Assembly: GCA_030044075.1 (NCBI GenBank)
Contig: JASHWM010000024.1
Span: 1-6,744, forward strand
Reading direction: 5' to 3'
Source: Candidatus Rhabdochlamydia sp.
GTDB taxonomy: Bacteria > Chlamydiota > Chlamydiia > Chlamydiales > Rhabdochlamydiaceae
DNA length: 6,744 nucleotides
Every line of letters starts with the position of its first letter. Within the stretch, counting starts at the first letter, position 1. A model generated the notes under the pieces. It had not been told where the DNA came from, ran no database searches, and worked only from the letters and a program-made list of their open reading frames with translations. Below, one piece after another: positions 1 to 6,709 of this stretch. The position numbers and the translations under genes were made by a program.

Positions 1-734
1 CCTAGCATGACATTTGACTTGTCAAGGATACGAAGAACAATCCTCTCCCCAAAGGATACAGGAACGGTGCTCACACGAAAATCGATCTGCCTGCCCCCCA
101 TCTGGAGCTTGATCCTTCCATCTTGAGGAAGCCTTTGCTCAGCGATGTCCAACTTGGACATCACTTTGATACGGGTGAGGAGCTGCGTCTGGTATTCTCT
201 CGAAGGGGCGTGCCTTTTTTGCAAGACGCCATCGATCCGATAGCGGACATGCAGCCCATTTTCTTGGGGCTCAAAGTGGATGTCGGAAGCGCCCTGCTGT
301 ATTGCTTCAAGCAAGATCGCGTTGAGCATCCGCACAATAGGAGAATGCATTTTTTGTTCAAGCAGGTCGTAGCCGTCCGTTTCTTCTTCTTCGGAAAAGA
401 CCTGGCCGTCCTCTTGAAAGCTGGCAATGATCTCAGAGGCCTCGTTCTCCTTTTGGTGGTAGCACAGCTCGATCGCCTCTTCTAATATTTCTTTTGAGAC
501 GAAGACCTCCTGCACATTTTTTTGGAGCATGTGCCTGAGGTCTTCAAGCGTGATCAAATCAACAGGATTGGAGAAAGCAATTAAAGCGGAGGTTTCTGTT
601 TCATCAAGCGGGAGGACGCCTCTTTGCCTTGCAAAACTGTAGGGGATTTTTTGGACCTTGTTTTGCACAAAGGGATATTCAACCAAATCTTTTACGATCG
701 CGATGCCGAACTGTTTTGCACTCTGTTCATTCAT
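1..734 (-). CDS. gspE: Type II secretion ATPase GspE, N-terminal part (cut by window edge)
   Basis: Cytoplasmic hexameric ATPase that powers pseudopilus assembly in type II secretion. I translated 244 codons from the ATG at 734. Residues 1-90 fit the GspE/PilB N-terminal domain that docks on the inner-membrane platform. Residues 100-125 are an acidic linker. The start of the secretion-ATPase core follows: ASDIHFEP at 149-156, RYRIDG at 164-169, QRLPQDGR at 200-207 and RVSTVP at 220-225, which are hallmarks of this family. The Walker A and B motifs lie beyond the window, so catalytic competence cannot be judged. The start is fixed because a TGA codon directly precedes this ATG in frame. It overlaps the gspD stop by 8 bases, which suggests translational coupling. 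A PilB-type pilus ATPase is the alternative; the neighbouring secretin and GspC-like gene favour GspE. Confidence 0.93.
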   Translation of the reverse strand, partial: MNEQSAKQFGIAIVKDLVEYPFVQNKVQKIPYSFARQRGVLPLDETETSALIAFSNPVDLITLEDLRHMLQKNVQEVFVSKEILEEAIELCYHQKENEASEIIASFQEDGQVFSEEEETDGYDLLEQKMHSPIVRMLNAILLEAIQQGASDIHFEPQENGLHVRYRIDGVLQKRHAPSREYQTQLLTRIKVMSKLDIAEQRLPQDGRIKLQMGGRQIDFRVSTVPVSFGERIVLRILDKSNVML

Positions 735-3039
735 TCATCCGTCCCGCAAGGATTTTGAGACCGTTTTCGACTGTCCTTTGTTTCTCAAGCTTTTTTGCCC
801 AATTGAGCTTCTCAAGATATTCCGGAATGTCCCCAGGTCTTTTCTTGAGCTCTTCTTCCCGAAGTTTTTGGAACTGTTCTTTAGGATCAACGACAATTTT
901 TGGCGTGATGAAAAAAAACATTTCCGTGTTGCTGTCGGTCAAATGGGTAGAACCAAAGAGTTTGCCAAGCCCGGGAATGTCTCCAAGGAGCGGGATCTTG
1001 TCGGTCTTATCCTCTGTGGACCTGCGCCTGAGCCCTCCGATGATCACTGTCTGGCCGTCCGATACCCTTACTTCGTTCTCGATATGCCTTCTTTCCACAT
1101 TCGGGCGATCTTTCTCATGGGCAGCTTTTGTCGTATCAAAAGTAATGTCGGTCTGAAGGGTGATGAACCCTTCGACCTCATCAGGGTCGCTTTCATTGTC
1201 GGGCAGATGGACCGTTGGAGTAAAGACGATGGTAATTCCGTATTGGGCCCTGGTATAGGACTTTTCAAAGGCGATCCCCTTATTGGTATCAATCGGGGCG
1301 GCCCCATTATTGATCGAGATCTCTTCCTGGATCGCAATAGTCGCAGGAGTCTGGTTGACCGTTACGACGGAAGGCGCTGCGTTGAGCTGGATATCGTCCT
1401 GGCTCATCAGGAAGCTATAGGCAACATCAAACGCAGGGAAATATTTGCTTTTTTTCCCTTCAAAGAAAAATTCAAAAACTCCCCTCCCTTTTGGAGCATA
1501 GGCGCCCTCAAAAAGAGCTCCGCTCGTATCCGATCCAAGCTTGAGGAGGTTAAGGCCAAGGGAAGTGTTGCTGATGAGTTTTTTTTCAAAAAGGAGCACT
1601 TCGATCTGGACCATCTTTTTGGGGACGTCAAGCTTGCGCAGCAGCTCTTTGATCTTAAGGAAGGCATCCCTTCGGATGACCATCAGGAGGTTGCCCGTCT
1701 TTGGGTCAGGGATAAAATGATCGCTCGTCTGTCCTTGTTCAATTTCGAGTTTTGAGGAAACACCCGGATGAAGCGGTGGGGGCGACACAACAAGAGGGGA
1801 CACATTGGGAGGGTACCCGTCAGGGGAAGATTTAGGGCCCATGCCTTGAGCGGAATAGGCCACATCGGTATTTTGAGGCAGCTCGACATTGCTGTTGAGC
1901 AAAGACACATAGACCTTTTCAAGGACTGCAGCGAGGTCGGTCGGGTCGCTATGTTTACAGCTATAGAGGAACACGGCCATTTCGCTTGGTTCTTGCAGCT
2001 GGTCCTCAGTATCTCGGACAAGCTTTTCAGCCCGGTCCACCATGTCCTGCTGTCCAATCAAGATGAGGGTATTGCCCGATCCCAAAGGAAATGTCGTCAA
2101 ACGGTCGGCCTCAATTTTACCAAAGGGAGGCCTGCCTTTCTCGGGCGCGTCCCCAAAAAAAGAGGACAGGATCTTCTGCATCTCATGGACCCCGATCTTT
2201 GATAAAGAGAGGACCCGGGAAACTTTTCCTTTTTGACCATCCCATACAGTATTGTAAAGGTTGATCAGCTTTTCCACTTCCTCTTTGGAAGACACCACAG
2301 CAATTTTATTGCCTACCTGATAGACGAACGTTTGCTTGATATCAGCAAACCTTTCAAAGAACTGGAACACGTTCCTGAGCTGTTCAGCAGGAGGGGTAAA
2401 GACATAAAAGACGCGGGTCCCTCCAGGAAGGGTTTTTACCTGCTCGTAAGAAGAAACAATATTTTGGACTGCAGCGAGGTCTTGCTTCAGGATATAGAGC
2501 TGGCGGGTATAAGGGTTGAGCTGTTTGATCCCTATGCCGTTATGGGAAAGGACGATCTCGAGCATATCGCTCCAAGCTTCCCTAGGGATAGGGATGCTAG
2601 AATGCATATGCAGCTTCAACGAAGCAGTCTCAGGAGGAATAATGTAGAGGTAATCGCTAGACCCATACTCCATGATAAGCTGTGTCAAAGTCGTCTCTTC
2701 CTGGTCCCAAAGGGCATAGCCCTCTTCTTCCCTTTTGGCCTCATTAAGAGCGGTCGACCTCCAGTTTTCCTCAACACGGATGATTTCTTTCTTGATCTGT
2801 TTGACACTTTCTAGAAGGGAGCGGAATTCTTCATCAGGCGCTTGCCGCTCGTGCAGCAGTCCGAGGTTCCCATAACATTTTTGGAGCTCAAGGCGTAAAC
2901 TGCGGAGCGTTTGGTTCACTTGGGAGAGCGCTTCGTCACCCGATGATTTGGAAACAGAGACCTGCTCTTTTTTTTCTTCGATCGTCTGGGAAAAGCCATG
3001 GCAAGTGAAAAGAAAAAGAGCTCCAAGAAGATATCTCAT
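727..3039 (-). CDS. gspD: Type II secretion system secretin GspD
   Basis: Forms the outer-membrane channel through which folded proteins leave the cell. The 770-residue product starts with a signal peptide (hydrophobic LLGALFLF, probable cleavage near residues 18-19). A charged, probably coiled-coil stretch follows at about 20-115, then periplasmic N-domains from about 130 to 395, a proline-rich linker at about 400-430, and the secretin domain from about 470. The secretin signature is clear: a DGQTVIIGGL segment near 661-670 followed by KIPLLGDIPGLGKLFG near 681-696. The C-terminal tail from about 715 is highly charged. I chose the ATG at 3039: it overlaps the upstream stop as ATGA and has GGGAG 8 bases upstream. 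A longer reading from 3054 would need a TTG start. The length is close to that of chlamydial GspD as I remember it. A PilQ-type secretin is the less likely alternative. Confidence 0.95.
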   Translation of the reverse strand: MRYLLGALFLFTCHGFSQTIEEKKEQVSVSKSSGDEALSQVNQTLRSLRLELQKCYGNLGLLHERQAPDEEFRSLLESVKQIKKEIIRVEENWRSTALNEAKREEEGYALWDQEETTLTQLIMEYGSSDYLYIIPPETASLKLHMHSSIPIPREAWSDMLEIVLSHNGIGIKQLNPYTRQLYILKQDLAAVQNIVSSYEQVKTLPGGTRVFYVFTPPAEQLRNVFQFFERFADIKQTFVYQVGNKIAVVSSKEEVEKLINLYNTVWDGQKGKVSRVLSLSKIGVHEMQKILSSFFGDAPEKGRPPFGKIEADRLTTFPLGSGNTLILIGQQDMVDRAEKLVRDTEDQLQEPSEMAVFLYSCKHSDPTDLAAVLEKVYVSLLNSNVELPQNTDVAYSAQGMGPKSSPDGYPPNVSPLVVSPPPLHPGVSSKLEIEQGQTSDHFIPDPKTGNLLMVIRRDAFLKIKELLRKLDVPKKMVQIEVLLFEKKLISNTSLGLNLLKLGSDTSGALFEGAYAPKGRGVFEFFFEGKKSKYFPAFDVAYSFLMSQDDIQLNAAPSVVTVNQTPATIAIQEEISINNGAAPIDTNKGIAFEKSYTRAQYGITIVFTPTVHLPDNESDPDEVEGFITLQTDITFDTTKAAHEKDRPNVERRHIENEVRVSDGQTVIIGGLRRRSTEDKTDKIPLLGDIPGLGKLFGSTHLTDSNTEMFFFITPKIVVDPKEQFQKLREEELKKRPGDIPEYLEKLNWAKKLEKQRTVENGLKILAGRMNE

Positions 3040-4346
3040 GGCATCTTCTCCCAATTTTCATCTTCTTGATATTGCTGATTTCTCTCTTCTACTGACTTTG
3101 CAGGGGTCTGCGAAACAAAGTTGTTTATGCTTTTTGATAGTTTCGGAGTCGTTTTTTTATCTGAGATCGATAAGGTCACATGCTGAAGGTTTGATCTCCT
3201 CTCGTCGAAAAGGCGTCCCTTTAAATACGTCTTTCCTTGCCACTTTTCAATATCATCGACAACAAAGAGCTCGCCGGACATCGTTTTGTCTAAAACGGCA
3301 TTGATCTCCCCTAGGGTCTTTACTGAGTGCCAACCCTTCCCGGACTTTATCCACCAATCGCCTTTTTTTAAGACCACCCTTCTCTTTCCCAAAAAGGCGC
3401 TCACCTGCGTTGCTGTCTTAAGCCGCAGCGAAGTAAAAACTTCTTCGATCTTTGATTGAACTTTCAGAGGGTGTTGGACAAGGATCTTCTGGGTCAGGGA
3501 ATAAAACCCGCTCTCATCCCAAATATCTAATTCGATTGCATTCATAGAAACCATTTTTACATACGCTAAAGGCGCTTCTGTCAAAGCTTCGGAAAGAGGG
3601 GTTTTATGCCACCTTTTTCCATCCCAGCTTAGATAATCTCCAGCAGTAATATAAACGACGGAAGACAAACCGTCTTCTAAAAAGTCAATTTGATAGGAAT
3701 ATTTTTCTGCAGAATAGCTAGGACCGCCATATTCTTGGAGGAGCCGGTCAGGGCCCCATGCCTTTGCCCCCTGAATTGCCTGGAAAGGCCTTGAGCTGAG
3801 CACCTCTCCCGGAACAGTGGTCTGCATTTTTAAATCGAGCTCGGTTTTTTCAAGTTCGTTGCATTCAACAAAAAATCGGATTTTCCCCATTTCTTTTCGG
3901 GGGCTGATAGAAAGAAGTGAAGGGGCCTCGCTGAAAGAAAGCTGGTCCTGCGCACCGATATAACCCAAAAAGCATTTTTCACCTTCGCCGACGATTTTTT
4001 TTTGCAGGGAACCTTTGATCCCTACTAAGACCTGTGCAAGGGGAGATGTTTTGTCGGGCCTTGTCAACATTCCAAGGACCATCACCTCTTTTTGGATATG
4101 GGAAAACTGGGGAGAGATCTCTTTTGAGTAAAGAGCCAAGGGGCCAAACCCGATTTTTGAATAGTCTTTTTTTTCTTCTTTTTTATCGACAAGAGGAGCC
4201 CTTGCCGCTACCGCCATCTCCTCTTTGGGATAAATCAAAAAAAGAATATAAAAAATTAGTAATGAAGATAAAATAAAAACAACTATGTTGTATTTTCTAA
4301 TAAACCTTTGAAGCTTATACGAAGAAAAAAAATATAACATAATCAT
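3036..4346 (-). CDS. Membrane-anchored GspC-like protein of unknown function, first gene of the secretion operon
   Basis: I recognise no named domain in this 436-residue protein. It has a short basic cytoplasmic start (residues 1-19), one hydrophobic membrane helix at about 20-39, and the remaining ~395 residues presumably in the periplasm. Residues 88-130 (VMVLGMLTRPDK onward) have the short beta-strand pattern of the GspC homology region, the part that contacts the secretin; this similarity is by eye only. Two stretches resemble each other, GDYLSWDGKRWH at 236-247 and GDWWIKSGKGWH at 329-340, suggesting a duplicated small domain. The C-terminal 35 residues are polar and probably flexible. 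The gene overlaps gspD by 4 bases (ATGA), so the two are almost certainly co-transcribed. Position and topology suggest a GspC-type linker between the inner membrane and the secretin; in C. trachomatis the equivalent position holds hypothetical CT573. The start at 4346 has GAGAA 8 bases upstream; an ATG two codons later is possible. Confidence 0.85.
   Translation of the reverse strand: MIMLYFFSSYKLQRFIRKYNIVVFILSSLLIFYILFLIYPKEEMAVAARAPLVDKKEEKKDYSKIGFGPLALYSKEISPQFSHIQKEVMVLGMLTRPDKTSPLAQVLVGIKGSLQKKIVGEGEKCFLGYIGAQDQLSFSEAPSLLSISPRKEMGKIRFFVECNELEKTELDLKMQTTVPGEVLSSRPFQAIQGAKAWGPDRLLQEYGGPSYSAEKYSYQIDFLEDGLSSVVYITAGDYLSWDGKRWHKTPLSEALTEAPLAYVKMVSMNAIELDIWDESGFYSLTQKILVQHPLKVQSKIEEVFTSLRLKTATQVSAFLGKRRVVLKKGDWWIKSGKGWHSVKTLGEINAVLDKTMSGELFVVDDIEKWQGKTYLKGRLFDERRSNLQHVTLSISDKKTTPKLSKSINNFVSQTPAKSVEERNQQYQEDENWEKMP
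3048..3052 (-). promoter_or_regulatory. gspD ribosome binding site inside the upstream gene
   Basis: GGGAG ends 8 bases before the ATG at 3039. It supports that start over a TTG at 3054, whose start codon would lie just before this site. Confidence 0.65.
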
Positions 4347-4372
4347 TAAGAAAGTTCTCAGCAGGGAAATTC

Positions 4373-4402
4373 ATTATGAAGGAACAAAAAGAAAAAATGC
4401 AA
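4373..4402 (-). promoter_or_regulatory. Possible sigma-70-type promoter of the secretion operon
   Basis: On the minus strand, TTGCAT (4402-4397) and CATAAT (4378-4373) are separated by 18 bases. The -10 box matches TATAAT at five of six positions, but the -35 box matches only three of six. It would give a leader of roughly 20 bases before the ATG at 4346. The spacer is a T-rich tract, and such spacers are common in chlamydial promoters. Transcription could equally arrive from the upstream element. Confidence 0.3.
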
Positions 4403-4505
4403 CGGTTAGTTTGGTAGGGGAAAAACCTGCAAAAAAATGGGGTTAAAGAAAGCCGCCAGAGCCATGAGAGCCGCTCAAAAAAACCTGAGAAAAGCTATGC
4501 AAAAT

Positions 4506-4570
4506 GGCCTTACACAGGTACGTCAGCAGAGCAGCTGCTCTGACGGTTCGTGTGCCGGGATTTCACCGAC
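4506..4570 (-). ncRNA. Candidate omega RNA (reRNA) structured core at the element right end
   Basis: TnpB nucleases use an RNA made from the 3' end of tnpB and the element right end. Starting 20 bases after the tnpB stop, the minus strand can fold into two structures. One is a small hairpin, GTCGG (4570-4566) with CCGGC (4558-4554), loop TGAAATC. The other is a long interrupted stem: GGC (4556-4554) with GCC (4508-4506), ACAC (4553-4550) with GTGT (4515-4512), and CGTCAG (4545-4540) with CTGACG (4526-4521), with a self-complementary tip. The two share bases 4554-4556, so they compete or form alternative states. The real RNA probably begins inside the tnpB coding region and ends at the element boundary, followed by a guide copied from flanking DNA. 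Position, strand and structure support the call; neither a covariance model nor transcript data could be consulted. Confidence 0.5.
4527..4542. repeat. Perfect 16-base palindrome
   Basis: CAGAGCAGCTGCTCTG is its own reverse complement and forms the tip of the long stem in the candidate omega RNA. The flanking CGT and ACG extend the pairing if a CAG bulge is allowed. Confidence 0.85.
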
Positions 4571-4589
4571 GTCTTTCGAAAATTGCATC

Positions 4590-6095
4590 TCAAGAGCAGT
4601 TTTTATAGTGCTCATGGATTGGTATTCTTACCATCCGAAAGTGCGCTTTGAGCGCCACTTGGAGTTTCTTATTCAGCTCCTTCCAGAACGACCATACATG
4701 CTTGGTGCGATTCCTCACGGGTAGCTCCAAGGTGACATGGCCATCTTTGCCATCCGGTATTTTACCAGGACAAGAAGGAGGCTTTTCAGAAAGCCCTAAA
4801 AAGCGGCGGCCTATGGTCAAGGCTGCCGCTTGATGAATTGTGAGTCCATAACGTCTTGCAAATTTTACTCGCCCAATCAAAGAGGTATATGCCGGGTTGA
4901 CCTGCTTGACCAGAACTCCTTTTTTACTTCCACTTGATTGTAAGTGGGAGAGGATCATTTGATAGGAAAAGGAAGAGAGCATTCGCGCATGGGATGCAGA
5001 ACATTCCTCTCGAAGAGATGTTTTCTTCCTTTGGAAGTCCAGATCTTCGATTACAAGAGGCTTGCAGGCCTTTTCGGCATAAGAGGTCGCTTGTGATGCT
5101 GCATCGCCGATAATTGCACGGGCCTGATGCGTGTTTTTATTGCTCAAATTGAAAGGGATTGTTTTCTTATGAATAGGATTGCCAAACCGGTCTGTTTCGA
5201 CAATAGCAAGGTGGTCCGCGTTGATATCCAAACCGACCACCCCGGACTCTTTATTGGATGTGCATGGAGGTAGTTCAATATTCATTGTTGCAAAGGCCCG
5301 CCAACTCTTGTTATCCCGAATGAGCCTCCAGCTGATCGCTTGGCCAAGGCCGCTTTTTCTTTGTGCGCAATTGTATAACGCTGTCTCAATCTCCTGCTTG
5401 CCATAGGAAAACTTCACATCTTTAATAAAAATGTATTTACCAAACCTTTCTGATAAAGCATCAGGAATCCGCAATCGCAACGATATTGTTTGGTCTTGTT
5501 CCAGAGTTGCCGTGCAGCTTTGATTTCCTGATGCCTCATCCTTCGAACCTAAAAAAAACAGTTCCCTTGATCTTGAAAGCTGCCAGTCTTTATGCCACTC
5601 TTCATGATTCGAATATCCGTTAGCCTCCAGATCAAATTGTGCGCGGAACAATTTTTTTGAGCCAAAACAAAGTCGTACAATGCCCTTTTTACGGTCTTCT
5701 TCTAAATCGTGAAGTTCCTTTTTAAGTTTGTTAAGCCGCCGTTTTTTGTAATGGACAATTTTTGGATCGGCCTTGTTTTTTTCGAGCCTTTTAATTTTGC
5801 TTTCAAGAGAATCGGCCCTCTCTTTCTTTTCCAGGATCAAAGCAGGCTGTCTTTTTTTTATTGAGTCGATTTTTCCTTCAACTAATACTTTGAGCGCATT
5901 GAACTGTCTTGCGGTAATCTGATAACAGGCAAGGTAATCGTTCTTTAGAGCATTCGCCTCTTTCCCTGCAGCAATATCGGCAAATAGACGATGTTTAATA
6001 TGAGAAAAATATTCCCCCAAAGCATGCAGCGCCTCATCAACAATAGTTTCTACCTCTATCCTAGTCTCATAGGTGCGCGTTCTTTCTTTGGTCAT
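4590..6095 (-). CDS. tnpB: TnpB-family RNA-guided nuclease (zinc-finger-less branch)
   Basis: TnpB proteins are RuvC-type nucleases, ancestors of Cas12, guided by an RNA from the element end; they help retain the element after transposition. The 501-residue product has a long N-terminal RNA/DNA-recognition half, including a Lys/Glu-rich probable coiled coil at about 76-135 and a GSKDEASGNQSC segment at 183-194 that I associate with 'TnpB-related' proteins. RuvC-I is GLDINADHLAIVETDRFGNP (288-307) with D290. RuvC-II is PLVIEDLDF (346-354) with E350. The RuvC-III region is VNPAYTSLIGR (399-409) through HQAAALTIGRR (421-431). The usual C-x2-C zinc ribbon is absent, and H421 stands where the third aspartate is normally found. 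The start at 6095 has AGAAGGA 8 bases upstream, inside the tnpA 3' end. The reading frame is intact. Nuclease activity is uncertain; a repurposed, catalytically dead homologue is a possible alternative. Confidence 0.9.
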   Translation of the reverse strand: MTKERTRTYETRIEVETIVDEALHALGEYFSHIKHRLFADIAAGKEANALKNDYLACYQITARQFNALKVLVEGKIDSIKKRQPALILEKKERADSLESKIKRLEKNKADPKIVHYKKRRLNKLKKELHDLEEDRKKGIVRLCFGSKKLFRAQFDLEANGYSNHEEWHKDWQLSRSRELFFLGSKDEASGNQSCTATLEQDQTISLRLRIPDALSERFGKYIFIKDVKFSYGKQEIETALYNCAQRKSGLGQAISWRLIRDNKSWRAFATMNIELPPCTSNKESGVVGLDINADHLAIVETDRFGNPIHKKTIPFNLSNKNTHQARAIIGDAASQATSYAEKACKPLVIEDLDFQRKKTSLREECSASHARMLSSFSYQMILSHLQSSGSKKGVLVKQVNPAYTSLIGRVKFARRYGLTIHQAAALTIGRRFLGLSEKPPSCPGKIPDGKDGHVTLELPVRNRTKHVWSFWKELNKKLQVALKAHFRMVRIPIHEHYKNCS

Positions 6096-6097
6096 TT

Positions 6098-6709
6098 TTA
6101 GAGTCCTTCTGCAGCTTCTTTTAACGCTTCCAGGAGTTTCTTGTTCTTTCTGCTTGTCGCTCCATAAAGTCTTGAAGAAAACACAGTGATGATCTCCAGG
6201 ACATCCTGCACAAGATCTTCTTCAAAAGATGAGCTTTCTGTTTTATTAATGATCAAAATTTCAATGCCGAACTGTTCACAAAGAGAAAATACTAACTCTG
6301 AACCAAACCGAAGTAAACGATCTTTGTGAGTGAGCACTAAACGATCGATTTGATTTAGGCAGATGCTCCGTATCAAGTTCCTTAGACCTCGCTTATTATA
6401 ATTTAAGCCGGACCCTAAATCTTCGATCACTTCATAGGTCCATCCATTAGCCGAGCAAAATGATTCCAGGACCTGGACTTGGCGCGAGAGGTCTTCTTTT
6501 TGATCATGACTGGACACTCGGGCATAAGCGATTGTTTTTTTCTCAGAAAAAGCTTTCCTTGGAGACGCACCTAAAAGAGCTGCCAAATTATAGCGGCGAT
6601 GTCCCTTTACTGTTCGTTCGACCATGATTTTACCACTCTTCTCCCATCGCCGAAGAGTATCGCGTGAAACGCCCAGTTCTTTAGCTGCTTTTCCAATACT
6701 TGTTTTCAT
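6098..6709 (-). CDS. tnpA: IS607-type serine recombinase TnpA
   Basis: Site-specific serine recombinase that catalyses excision and integration of the element. The protein is 203 residues, normal for the family. Residues 2-22 (KAAKELGVSRDTLRRWE) are a MerR-like helix-turn-helix, followed by the wing KGHRRYN at 35-41. This N-terminal placement of the DNA-binding domain is the IS607 hallmark. The catalytic domain begins at about 58: AYARVSSHDQ (61-70) with nucleophile S66 and R64, then LGSGLNYNKRG (98-108), and HKDRLLRFG (128-136) with R131 and R134. The basic C-terminal helix at 184-198 is typical. The ATG at 6709 gives the expected family start; no other start codon is in frame up to the window edge. 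No Shine-Dalgarno is visible, so the message may be nearly leaderless. The stop lies two bases before tnpB, so the two form an operon. Confidence 0.95.
   Translation of the reverse strand: MKTSIGKAAKELGVSRDTLRRWEKSGKIMVERTVKGHRRYNLAALLGASPRKAFSEKKTIAYARVSSHDQKEDLSRQVQVLESFCSANGWTYEVIEDLGSGLNYNKRGLRNLIRSICLNQIDRLVLTHKDRLLRFGSELVFSLCEQFGIEILIINKTESSSFEEDLVQDVLEIITVFSSRLYGATSRKNKKLLEALKEAAEGL
6104..6110 (-). promoter_or_regulatory. Strong tnpB ribosome binding site inside the tnpA end
   Basis: AGAAGGA lies 8 bases before the tnpB ATG and within the last codons of tnpA. This fixes the tnpB start and couples its translation to tnpA termination. Confidence 0.75.

Larger units (their letters stand above)
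4347..4589. other. Noncoding gap between tnpB and the secretion operon
   Basis: About 240 bases without a convincing gene. The tnpB-proximal half (4506-4589) is structured and belongs to the element right end. The operon-proximal half (4347-4505) is rich in A on the plus strand, has no strong hairpin, and carries the tentative operon promoter. I see no intrinsic terminator: the one strong hairpin is not followed by a T run on either strand. The exact element boundary lies somewhere in this gap, but I cannot place it from one copy, because IS607 elements generally leave no target duplication. Confidence 0.6.

Noticed and set aside
1..734. gspE as a truncated pseudogene
   Set aside because: The frame is open and well conserved up to base 1; it is cut by the window edge, not broken.
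658..1755. Plus-strand open frame of 365 codons
   Set aside because: It lies wholly antisense to gspD, has no recognisable domain, and gspD is firmly supported by the secretin signature. It is a shadow frame.
3003..3039. GspD as a lipoprotein because of a cysteine near residue 13
   Set aside because: The residues before the cysteine (LFT) do not fit the lipobox, and a normal cleavage site a few residues later is more likely.
3040..3054. Longer gspD starting at 3054
   Set aside because: The codon there is TTG, and it would put extra charged residues before the signal peptide. The ATG at 3039 has a proper ribosome site and an ATGA overlap.
4521..4545. Intrinsic terminator of tnpB or of a plus-strand gene
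   Set aside because: The hairpin is strong but no T run follows on either strand, and its place after tnpB fits the guide RNA scaffold better.
4437..4724. Plus-strand gene of 95 codons
   Set aside because: Its second half runs antisense through the element right end and the tnpB 3' end, it has no well-placed ribosome site, and no domain is recognisable. Only the first 20 or so codons are noted as a possible remnant.
4590..6095. tnpB as a domesticated, nuclease-dead regulator (TldR-like)
   Set aside because: Two of three RuvC acids are intact and the gene is still paired with an intact tnpA and a candidate right end, which is unlike the usual stand-alone regulators. Kept only as an alternative.
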